From: Sipunculus nudus
Taxonomy: Eukaryota > Annelida > Sipuncula > Golfingiida > Sipunculidae
Assembly (NCBI GenBank): GCA_026874595.1
Contig: CM049317.1
Location: 49,936,401 to 50,000,400 of the forward strand
Direction of reading: 5' to 3'
Length of the DNA stretch: 64,000 bases
This document shows positions 11,485-19,471 of this stretch, in pieces. A program made the position numbers and the translations under genes. A model generated the notes under the pieces. The model made no database searches. It saw nothing but the letters and a program-made list of their open reading frames with translations, and was not told the origin of the DNA. Position 1 is the first letter of the stretch, and each line of letters starts with the position of its first letter.

Positions 11485-14400
11485 GACACATTGTAGATGT
11501 AAATAGATATCAGCTTGGGTCGCAGACTGGCTATTTTGCAGATTGACTATTTGTAAATATTCGGTATATCAATCTAAATACAGTGAAGATCAGTTCGTTT
11601 TACTAGAATCTTTGTTGGTAAATTAAATTCAAGACTCTTCAAATTAAGATTAAAATGTAAAATAATGCCAACTTAGCGGCACGTCCTCAGGGCAACTGGT
11701 TTTCTTTTACGTACCAGACACTCTGTCAGGATAGCTATAATGCTCTACAATAATGAATTTATGCAGAAGGTCTTTATGTTTTCGAAAATGTGAAGATAAA
11801 CGTTAAACGTAACAAGCACTTTTACTAATTTTTGGAATTGAGTACTCCTTACGAATTTACCAGACTTGTTTACTCGATAAATCATTTCTGCACAACTAGC
11901 CGAATGAACTCCAGGGCCGTAGCCTGAGCAAAGTCGGGGGTTCGGGGGGGGGGGGGGGGGGGGTCGGGAGTAAAGCTTTGTCAGAGCGAAGCATAACGAA
12001 GGGGCTTAGACGTCTAGGGGAGAGGGTGTAGCACGATATTAAAATGCATGCTATAAATTTGAATTTCTGTATGTATTGATCTTATAATATAAGTTATAAT
12101 GACAGAAGCTTTATTTACGTAGCTTATGTGTAACTGAGTGGAAGTCACCAATCAAATTAAACTTTCTTCCATTATTGCCATCTATTTTTTTTTTTTTTTG
12201 GCCTAAGAATGCTCAGGTCAAAATGCACGGGTCCGTCCACAACCAAATGAATTTGGCAAAACTGTTCCCTTCGTAAGCTTGACACCCTCGTGAATATGCT
12301 CGACTTCCTCACCTACTACACATAAAGTGGGACGAATGGAGAAACACTCGGCCGTCTCCCATTTCGACACACCGCCCTCTACAGTCAGTATCGCACATTT
12401 CTGCTGATCGTTCACTGTACCATTTCGCCAGCGGAAATCTCGAACAGCAGAGCCTGATAAGACCAAATTTAAATTGTCAAGCGTTAAATGTAATTGCGTA
12501 TTTTGATTTTCAGTTGGGACAATAATTTATCTTGATACCAAAATATGAGGTGGATGAATACCGGTAAATAAATTCACACATTATGCAAGATACCTGTTTC
12601 AAATTCATTTGCTAGGTGATAAATTATCAATGTATCTCATTCATGTTTAAGGAATCCGTTGGGATTTTGGAACACAAAAGCGTCAGTTTTCTTTCCGGTT
12701 AGGTAATCCCCAATTCTTGTTGTGCTATTAGTTGTTAAAGTTTATGTTATTTATGTATATTATGTTATTTATGTATGCTGATATAATGGCTCACCGTTAT
12801 GTCCCTCAGTTATCCACTGGCTGTTTACGCAACCTACCCATACTTCAGAACAGTTCGTGGGAAGAGGTACTTTACGTATCTGATTAGCTAACTTTGACCC
12901 CTGACCTTTACACGCCATGAAAGCAGAGTACCAATCAAGTGACTGGCCATCGCATCGCATGCTATAGCAACGACCATTCTGCTTGAAGCAATGTGGTTTC
13001 TCGCAGTCTCGGCATTCTAAAACAGTATTTTTATTGTTTATTACTCACCCTTAAATCATATTTTACAATTAAAATACATTTCTTACTTCATTACCATGGT
13101 AATTTCTTTACTTCACAATTTTGGTGATCTAAACGTTTAAATTTTCAGTACTGTTAATGTATATACATAAAACATATATCGGGGTTTTAATCATAGTGTA
13201 TTATACCATTCATCATGGTAATTCTAGCCTGATAAATACGGATGCATGGATTGTTTTAACACAGGTCGACCAAAGTACGATGTAATGATTACCTACACCC
13301 ACAACACTCTGTTGCAATGTTTCCATGTAACATATGAATGTACGTTTAATAGTTTCACAAAGATATTTCTTTGTATTTATAATACATATATTATCATACA
13401 TGTACTACTTGAAATCTTACGTGCGTCACATATGTAACCATCGACCTTGACTGAACAGCCATTGGCATACATGTCATTCTGTGGAATACGAATAACGCCG
13501 CACAGTGCGCCGGACAATAACCTTGAGCGATAGACAGTTTGGTTGACTGGAAGAATATGAATGTTTAATTCCACATGAATGTTTAATTCCACATCTAATA
13601 AATAAATGAATAAAAGTAAATTAATAACTAAATATATATATATATATATATATTATAAATATATATATATATATATATATATAGTGAGAGAGAGAGAGAG
13701 AGCGAGAGGGAGAGAGAGAGAGAAGGAGAGTGAAACCTCGGAATTACGACCACCAATGGGACCTCGATAAAAGGGTTACACTTTCAAGGTGGCCGTTTAA
13801 GCGAGGTCAGATATGAAGAGCAAAACACAATCGGGATCGTGAAAGAGTGATCCTTATTTTCAGATGGCCACTAAACCATTGTGGTCATCAGACCTTTTCT
13901 CTATTGCTGAATAAAAATTGAGAGATTGAAAACATTATCTTTACAGTCTGAGTTAGGCATTCTTGGCCAGATAAAAGTGCTCATAGCAAGGATATCAGTA
14001 TTCCAGTGTAATTGTGCTGAGTAGAGGTGTCCAGTGGTGCCCCGGTTAACACATTGTATCAAATGCCACTTTAAATACTTCAACTAGCGTGTTTGGATAC
14101 ATGTTACACCTGTACATGATACACAGCAACACTGCCCGACCTCGAATTTGACTGACCTATAAACCGTGGCCCATGCTGTTTGAAACAAAGCACAAAGATG
14201 GTACCAGTAACAGGAAAGGAGGATATATATTGTCAACGAAGGCACACAAAAATGTAAGTTCTCCACGTTCAGATCTTTTAACTATTTTATTTCTGATGGG
14301 TTGGTTACCATGTTCTATAGATCTGTAAAACAGTAAATCAACGGAGTTGCCGCACTCTGATGGTCTGCCTACGCGGTTCTCCAGTGCATGCTCAAGTAGA

Positions 14401-16979
14401 ACATTTTGAAATCTGGAAGGGGGGGGGGGGGAGATGTTGAGGGGGGGGGGGGGGGGACAGAAAATCGCGTTCAATAGGGAAATGGTCAAAAGTCTCTGAT
14501 CTAAATTTCACACCCTTCCAGTTAAATAACAATTATTCATTTCTGTTTGCAAGGCACTAAAAACCTCGCATAGGCTTAAGGCCAGACATTTAAAAGTTTG
14601 CATTCATACTTTTTATGCTCTACCTCATGAGTTTAAGGCCACAGAGTTGTTCAGAGCAAAATGTTATTTTTGCAATTAAGGCAATGTTTTTTTGTTATTG
14701 TGTCCACCTACAAACAAGAAGGGAAATAATATCCTGTTTTAACAAAATTTTGTGTGCAATACCAACCTCTGATCAACAGTGGTTATGGCATACGATTTAT
14801 ACAATTTTCATCGACATAATCATTATTTAAAGCATCTTCAAAACACTGTGTGCATGGCATTTGTCTGTCAAGGACCTCGTGAATTTACATGGTCGCAGAC
14901 TAATAGTTTGAGTTGCTGTTTTAATCATTTTTTTTTCTTTTCAGGCTTTCGTCTTATGCATGATAGTTGAACACCTGGCTGGGAGAATGATAAATGTCAT
15001 GATATGGATCCTCAACTACCCAGGGGCAAGAAAGGATAAGGTTATATTAACTGTATTAATTTATAAAATATGTTATACACCTTGTAAGGGATGTGCTTTT
15101 CAATTCTTCTAAAATTGGTTTAATAGAGAAAGCTGCTGAGTGGGCCCTAATACAAAATACACTAATAAGAAGACGGAGAGCGCAATGTGATGTAAACATC
15201 TATAAACACGGGTCTGCTCAAGGACAGCACTGCTCCACCACAACACAAGGGTCTGCTCCAACACAGTTCTGCTCTAGAAGAGCGCTGCTCCAGTAGAGCA
15301 CACAGTCCTGCTTCAGGAGAGCATACTGCTTATGTTCTGTTAATAACTGCTCAATATCTGCTTCTGACATGCAAATAGACATGCTCCTTTGGAGCACTAA
15401 TTTGAATAATTGAAACCGCTCATTTTGTGTTAGAACCGTTGCTCAAAATATACTGCGCAATACATATTTTTAAACATGGTAGTGTGGAGCAGACTTTCAG
15501 CATATAAACCATAGGTCTTGGAGCACATATACAGCATATGCTGTAACTATGCTGAATACCTGCTGAAGATCTGCTGCAAACACTGCTCTGCTTTCTTTGA
15601 ATATATATATTTGTATGTTTGTACATCTAAGTGTGTAACAAAATCATATTTTAAACATGTTTATGTTCAGTAAATGGAGTATTACTGGTTAGTTGGAATC
15701 CTTTAAATGGTATTATCCCAAAGGCTTTTCTCATCAAAGAGTCCTGATTGGGGTATATGTAGATGTAAACTTGAATTCTTTATTTTATTTTTCATTTTCT
15801 CTTGTTGTTTTTGGTAACTGATACCCTACAAAATACATATGTCATTTAGGGTATTGTGTTTTATGCTATCACTGAGTACAAGTCACTTCGAAATTAAATT
15901 TTAAATAATTCACTGTAGATGATTTTGAACTACCGTAACTTGATCAGAATCATTGGAATTGTTGTGTCCGCAACAAGATTAAACAGGATACAGCATTTTT
16001 GTCAAAAGGAATCTATAATGTAATAATTGCTCTGACATTCAAAATAATAACTGGAGTACAATTAGACTGACTAAAAATACAGGTTGATAATTGTAGGGTC
16101 TCACCTGGATTATCTGTCTCCCCTCGATCGTCTATCCACCTGAAATGTGACATATTCTTAAGCCGGACTCCCAGCCAGACACTTGTAACCCCGCTCCTGT
16201 TCATTGTCTTGATTAGTGAATCTTCATCCTCAAGTTCCATGTTGCTAGGCAACCTCTGGCCTAAGGCTTGACAGTATTGGGTGGCATTCTGCCAGTTCAG
16301 CAGGGGTAGTTCGCTCATTGCTGTTTATGATAAGGTTTGTATTATAACGTAAATGAATATGCTTGAGATGTAGTCATGTATGTTTCAATGATTTTCAAGT
16401 AACAGTTGTGAACAGAGCTCTTTGTATTCATCTGAATTCACACGGAAGTGTCGTGTGTTTAATTATATGGTGCGAAGCCCGGCGTTACCTGTGATACTAA
16501 TAAATTATACACATTACCTCCACAGTAAATACCTACTGACTGTACTTCAAATTCATGATCTAATTCATGATTTGATTTATGGTAGACATTTTATATGAGT
16601 GATTCTAAATTTATTTACCGAAAAATTATAGGCTACTTCTCATCAGTATTAAATTTCAGGTTTGCTTATGGACTTAAACACAATGCTACGTCACTCATCG
16701 CTAACTCCAGAACTCCAGTGAGGTAACCACCCACGTCACCGACGAAGGTGAAGCAAGATTGGTATCAGGACGTTCGAAAATATCGAAACTCAACACTGGA
16801 AAACTGTACTTATCCTTGACTTATTATGCCTTTTTTATAAATCAATATTTGCTGGTAAGAGTATGAAGAGTAATTATACATTTTATTACTATTTTGTCAA
16901 ATTTATGTAGCACTAAGGTGTCTGAAACCGTTCGGTTACTATTACTTATACACTGGAAAACAAATCAACATTAATAATA

Positions 16980-17024
<45 letters not shown>

Positions 17025-17148
17025 CATCCCCTATATACGTACCAGAGTTTGCTGAAGTGCCTGTTATGTATACCTGTGTTCTGTTTAAATTGCCGGTGAC
17101 TGATAGCGTTGCAAAATAAATTAAAAGAACCATATTCGTTACCAACAT
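9564..17148 (-). CDS. Receptor gene 1: two-CTLD transmembrane receptor with signalling tail
   Basis: Eleven coding exons (listed separately) join in consistent phase to a 501-residue type I membrane protein. Residues 1 to about 19 are a signal peptide. CTLD1 is residues 36-171 (W51, A54, C58 of the WxxAxxxC helix; VWLGV; FRWIDD; CGVI; final YICD). CTLD2 is about 172-292 (WVGC, FRWRN, CAILTV, KWETAEC, LCVV). The helix is about W300-I321. The tail holds Y340-QN, YYSP (374-377), Y409-DNM, RPLPPIP (434-440), Y444-KTM and Y464-GN. YxN is a Grb2 SH2 site, YxxM a PI3K p85 site and RPLPPIP a class I SH3 ligand in known signalling proteins; their use here is inferred. EPN, QPD and WND are absent, so classical Ca2+-dependent sugar binding is unlikely. 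Gene 1 is a chimera: its ectodomain is of the homogenised type and its tail is an older, divergent version richer in tyrosine. Confidence 0.85.
10000..10019 (-). CDS. Gene 1 exon 10: 20-nt microexon with GC donor
   Basis: Acceptor TTTGCAG, exon of 20 bases encoding SERCPG, then GAAG/GCATGC. In copies 2-5 the same exon (20057-20076, 30142-30161, 40187-40206, 50237-50256) has a normal GT donor. Only with this exon does exon 9 (phase 0) join exon 11 (which needs one base) in frame. Confidence 0.65.
10436..10604 (-). CDS. Gene 1 exon 9: cytoplasmic exon
   Basis: 169 bases, acceptor GAGAAG, donor CAG/GTGATC, ending in phase 0 after KCTQCGQ. It encodes a proline- and serine-rich tail with YYSPTPDM, GYPST and VYSKC. 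An upstream AG exists only in copy 1 (at 10637-10638) and gives the wrong phase; the acceptor chosen here is conserved in all copies. Confidence 0.7.
10720..10737 (-). CDS. Gene 1 exon 8: 18-nt microexon carrying YQN
   Basis: Acceptor ATTGCAG and donor GTAGGTG enclose 18 bases which, read in the phase 2 left by the transmembrane exon, give RRRYQNR across the junctions. Copies at 20759-20776, 30844-30861 and 40890-40907 are identical. In copy 5 (about 50,939-50,960) the donor is destroyed (CAAGCAG). Inclusion or skipping keeps the frame, so it is a plausible cassette for one Grb2-type site. Confidence 0.65.
11041..11173 (-). CDS. Gene 1 exon 7: transmembrane segment
   Basis: 133 bases with acceptor TTAAAACAG and donor TTAG/GTATGT. 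It encodes GEGVTR and then WIVVLSAFTTLVVVVVIVTV, a membrane helix of 21-22 residues, followed by a basic/polar NKFNENKSSQRS cytoplasmic start. It joins exon 6 in phase 1 and exon 8 in phase 2. Confidence 0.8.
11433..11481. repeat. (TA)n microsatellite, intron 6
   Basis: Homologous tracts at 21474-21514, 31554-31602, 41602-41653 and 51651-51690 all differ in length, unlike the flanking sequence in units 1-4. Confidence 0.9.
11915..12040. repeat. Poly-G repeat with CCAGGGCCGTAGCC head
   Basis: CCAGGGCCGTAGCC, AAAGTCGGGG, a long G run, then GTCGGGAGTAAAGCTTTGTC. It recurs in each unit (about 21,950; 32,038; 42,090) with variable G counts. It resembles a short interspersed repeat fragment with a homopolymer; the family was not identified. 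Confidence 0.45.
12313..12453 (-). CDS. Gene 1 exon 6: C-terminal half of CTLD2
   Basis: 141 bases in phase 1, acceptor TTATCAG, donor GTAG/GTGAGG. It encodes SAVRDFRWRNGTVND, CAILTVEGG, KWETAEC and TLCVV. The closing cysteines match the CTLD fold; no WND motif is present. Confidence 0.85.
12795..13016 (-). CDS. Gene 1 exon 5: N-terminal half of CTLD2
   Basis: 222 bases in phase 1, acceptor TTTTAG, donor AACG/GTGAGC. It encodes CRDCEKPHCF, GRCYS, DWYSAFMACKGQGSKLA and VWVGC, typical of the first CTLD helix and the WIGL segment. Confidence 0.85.
13421..13594 (-). CDS. Gene 1 exon 4: C-terminal half of CTLD1
   Basis: 174 bases in phase 1, acceptor TATTAG, donor GTAAGA. It encodes VELNIH twice (an 18-base tandem duplication), then CGVIRIPQND and DGYICD, the C-terminal cysteine pattern of a CTLD. 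Confidence 0.85.
13632..13683. repeat. (TA)n microsatellite, intron 4
   Basis: Two TA runs split by TTATAAA. Homologues at 23679-23746, 33756-33803, 43812-43863 and 53862-53910 vary in length. Confidence 0.9.
13685..13732. repeat. (GA)n microsatellite
   Basis: Imperfect GA/GGA run following a (TA)n tract in intron 4. It is shared by units 1-4 and absent from unit 5. Confidence 0.8.
13727..13870. mobile_element. Transposon-end-like sequence in intron 4 (unit 1)
   Basis: AGTGAAACCTCGGAATTACG and the following GGACCTCGATAAAAGGGTT and TTTAAGCGAGGTC motifs resemble pogo/Tigger-type terminal sequences. Unit 5 has the better preserved CAGTGAAACCTCG end at 53,911 directly beside a (TA)n tract. Homologues are near 23,791, 33,848 and 43,908. 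Only one end is recognisable. Confidence 0.45.
13870..15625. repeat. Intronic block present in units 1-4 but missing from unit 5
   Basis: Units 1-4 share about 1.75 kb here between exons 4 and 3. In unit 5 the flanks (TTATTTTGAGGTGG near 54,035 and CTAAGTATGTAACAAA near 54,131) are separated by less than 100 bases. The block therefore inserted before the recent amplification or was deleted from unit 5. No coding capacity is convincing. It contains G homopolymers (14418-14430, 14442-14455) and the CTGCTC-rich segment. Confidence 0.6.
15215..15600. repeat. CTGCTC/GAGCA-rich segment
   Basis: Dozens of TGCTC, TGCTG and GAGCA motifs are scattered at short intervals (CAGCACTGCTCC, GTCTGCTCC, TTCTGCTCT, AGCGCTGCTCC, AGAGCACACAGTCCTGCTT, CTGCTGAAGATCTGCTGC). 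They occur in both orientations and can pair with each other. Homologous segments are at about 25,265-25,650, 35,325-35,710 and 45,390-45,775. Confidence 0.6.
16105..16320 (-). CDS. Gene 1 exon 3: N-terminal half of CTLD1
   Basis: 216 bases, phase 1 to phase 1, acceptor AAACAG, donor CCAG/GTGAGA. It encodes LLNWQNATQYCQALG, then VWLGVRL and FRWIDDRG, the helix and WIGL-like core of a CTLD. Confidence 0.85.
16518..16535 (-). CDS. Gene 1 exon 2: 18-nt microexon
   Basis: Acceptor GTCAG and donor GTAATG flank 18 bases that keep phase 1 on both sides and encode VGIYCG across the junctions. It supplies the N-terminal cysteine of CTLD1. Equivalent exons are at 26571-26588, 36628-36645 and 46694-46711, and a diverged 18-base version with intact borders at 55021-55038. 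This conservation supports it as a real exon. Confidence 0.65.
16982..17023. repeat. (TA)n microsatellite just inside intron 1
   Basis: Begins about 20 bases downstream of the signal-exon donor. Homologues are at 27034-27112, 37090-37154, 47157-47188 and 56095-56150. Length ranges from about 30 to nearly 80 bases. Confidence 0.9.
17043..17148 (-). CDS. Gene 1 exon 1: signal peptide
   Basis: ATG is at 17148-17146. The exon encodes MLVTNMVLLIYFATLSVTG and a short linker ending TGTSANS. The donor is CTCTG/GTACGT, leaving phase 1. The hydrophobic core follows a short N-terminal region, as in a cleaved signal peptide. Confidence 0.8.
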
Positions 17149-17247
17149 TCCACCTACATGTACTCGACTTAGTATGCTTTTTAGAACTCAGTCAGGAAGT
17201 GACTTTTTTGAGACTGCAGACTCTTAATAATAAGTTGATGTAACTGC

Positions 17248-17270
17248 ATACTCCCGACAACCGGGAGTAT
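17248..17270. promoter_or_regulatory. Palindrome upstream of receptor gene 1
   Basis: ATACTCCCG, ACAAC, CGGGAGTAT: nine-base perfect arms about 100 bases upstream of the start codon at 17148. It is identical at 27337-27359, 37378-37400 and 47412-47434, and degenerate upstream of the dead copy 5 (about 56,358-56,380). It could be a 5' UTR hairpin or a dimeric factor site. Confidence 0.45.
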
Positions 17271-17519
17271 TAAAGACACGATTCACAGAATAATCATGCA
17301 TCTAATTGTATGTTATACATTGGTATGATATGTTAATCACTAGGCATTATAAATAACGTATTATTTACTCCTTGATAGACAAGGTGGTTAGATTTTGTAA
17401 CACAGCATCCTCCTCTATACAGATAAGCATGCAGTCACATTTCTTTTTAAAAGTGCTTTACAGTGTAACCTGTATTGCAGTATAACTTAATGTTGCTTGG
17501 ACATGTGTACACATATTAC

Positions 17520-17563
<44 letters not shown>
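17520..17563. repeat. (TA)n microsatellite upstream of the receptor start
   Basis: About 370 bases upstream of the ATG, followed by a GT-rich run. Homologues are at 27608-27661, 37649-37686, 47684-47734 and 56633-56668. Confidence 0.9.
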
Positions 17564-17565
<2 letters not shown>

Positions 17566-18228
17566 ATATATATAAACATGTGTGTGTGTGTAGACGGGTG
17601 TCCTGGTGGGTGTGTGTGTACTAGTGCTGCCATCTACGGGAAATAATTTTAATGATTTTACATATATTCTTGTTAGACGCACTTGTGTGGCGTCATTGCA
17701 TCAAAGCGTTCTATTCAACACAACGATAAAGAAGATTTTAGGCTACTAAAATACGGCAGGTGTAGATGGTTGATATGAACTCATACCCGACTTTAAGTGA
17801 GATGACCCACAAAGAAGCACAAAGCATCAATCATAGAACGATCAAATCAAGTGTGAGACAATGTTACGTCATACACTTACAGGTGATCGGATCAATGCAT
17901 GCACCGTGACGACTTAGCGACTATACTAAAAAATTGTCTATATAGGTCTCAAAAACACATAAGCTCAATTAGACGCGCTGATCGGTCCATCTGTTATTCT
18001 TCAAGGACAAGTGAACGCCGCTGAGGTTATCCTAGGAGTCATATTCTGTAATTTGGGAAATCTTGTTTTCCGAATGTTGCATTTCTACTTTTCGGTCGAT
18101 AGAGGTAAATTTCGTTACCTCAATTTATATTTCTCAGGAATGCAAGCCTCCGCCATTTGTTGTGAGATGCTCTCCAAACATGTATTCCCAGGTTCCTGAG
18201 TCCGGATCACGTGCCGAACCCCCACCCA

Positions 18229-18272
18229 TTCTACCATTTCGCCAGCGGAAGTCACGAACGGCAGTGCCTAGT
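18229..18272 (-). pseudogene. Relic of a CTLD2 exon in the 5' flank (unit 1)
   Basis: On the minus strand a TTACTAG acceptor-like end is followed by bases encoding GTAVRDFRWRNG, matching the start of the exon 6 segment GSAVRDFRWRNG. Similarity stops after about 45 bases. The same relic is at about 28,328-28,371, 38,353-38,396 and 48,395-48,438. Confidence 0.65.
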
Positions 18273-18489
18273 AAGTGCAAATAAAAAGCGTCAGAAAAGC
18301 TGTTCATTACATCATGTAGAGGGGGCGCCCGTGGCCTATGATCTCTGTTTGTCTAAAAAGCTACTTATGGCAACTGCCCCCCCCCCCAACACCTGGATCA
18401 TTGTTGAACTCAAGATCTGAAATTCTCTCCACATTCACTTTTAAATCTTTTGAGATCTTTGTAATAAATAATGAAATAAATAAATAAAA

Positions 18490-18760
18490 CAAACCTCTTT
18501 CCCTTGTTATGTTCCAGCATTGCTTCCATTATATTCGTGAACCCCGACTAATCCTATTGTGCCCCCAAGGACAATAAGATCAATGTCAGTCTTTTACTTG
18601 GTCTCGCTCCCCGATACGCACAAAGCATAATCTCGTAATCTCGTAAAGTCTCGGCTTTTCAAACCGTGCCGTTAGCTTTATTTTAACAACAGGATCGGAT
18701 CGCATCCAGTGAAACAGTCTGTAGTGAATTTACAGTGTTGTTTTTCTTCAGTGTTCTAAG
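18490..18760 (+). repeat. Dispersed repeat in the unit 1 spacer
   Basis: Shares TCCTATTGTGCCCCCAAGGA, ATAATCTCGTAAAGTCTCGG, TTTTCAAACCGTGCCGT and AGTGAATTTACAGTGTTG with copies at 28591-28862, 38613-38877, 48654-48926 and 59914-60170 and with the inverted-repeat element at 55,631-56,028. The 3' block is a degenerate CTGATGA/hairpin/GAAAC module (GGATCGGATCGCATCCAGTG then AAAC). Confidence 0.7.
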
Positions 18761-18899
18761 AATGCAAGCCTCAGCGATGTGCCCAAAACCGTTTGCATTC
18801 ACTTATTCGGCCCATATACCCAGGTTCCTTCGTGCATAAGTAACGTTACATTTGTGAATATTCATGAGATTCCGTTCATGATTGCGTGAGTTGCTTTGT

Positions 18900-19427
18900 A
18901 AACAAACACACACAAACACACACGAACAGGGATAACGTATACACTCCTGACGGAGGCAGCAACTAAGTAAATAAAATATTCACTTTGCACTGAATGAAAA
19001 AAAAAACAATATTCAATCATAGACAGCGTATATAGGAATAAAACAGGTCGTCCGGTGTAAACATGGAACATGCAGCTGTTAAAACAAGATAATTATATAC
19101 TACAACATAACTTCATTAGCTGTATTTACATATGTGCTGGACTGATTAACCATACATTTACATCCGGTGTTTAATGCTGGCACTCCTTCTCTGCATTGGT
19201 GTTCATCTTTTATATTCCTGATACTATGTGAATAGAGGATAATAAAACATTACAATAAAAGAGAATATATACCCACTGTGATTTTTATTTGATAAAAAGT
19301 CAAAATATAAAATATCCAATTTCTCATATGTCCCAAAAATCCTTGTAAAATAGGAAACTGTTAGCACTAACACTAGCACCTTCCCTTTTACAAAGGACTC
19401 CTTTTACTGTTTTTTTCTGGTATATAT

Positions 19428-19471
<44 letters not shown>

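Larger units (their letters stand above)
8885..18900 (-). repeat. Tandem unit 1 of the receptor array
   Basis: The unit opens with ACACACACGAACAGGGAT and an ACTCCTGACGGAGGCAGCAA block that recur at about 18,918, 29,018, 39,035 and 49,085. It holds one complete minus-strand receptor gene, its 5' flank and a dispersed repeat. Left of about 10.70 kb it visibly diverges from the other units (substitutions, indels). Right of that point it is almost identical to units 2-4. Confidence 0.85.

Noticed and set aside
14157-14489. 110-codon minus-strand open frame inside the receptor intron (and homologues at 24.2, 34.3 and 44.3 kb)
   Set aside because: It passes through G homopolymers whose length differs between units, so the N-terminal frame is not conserved; it lies within an intronic insertion.
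15093-15296. Plus-strand 67-codon open frame in each of units 1-4
   Set aside because: It arises from the CTGCTC-rich intronic patch; no splice or domain support.
17458-17682. Minus-strand open frame rich in Y-I repeats, with homologues in other units
   Set aside because: It is the translation of a (TA)n microsatellite with GT-rich flanks; no start context, domain or splice support.
18011-18420. Overlapping plus-strand open frames in the receptor 5' flank
   Set aside because: They run opposite to a relic CTLD exon and are shadows of non-coding spacer; preserved only because the units are recent copies.
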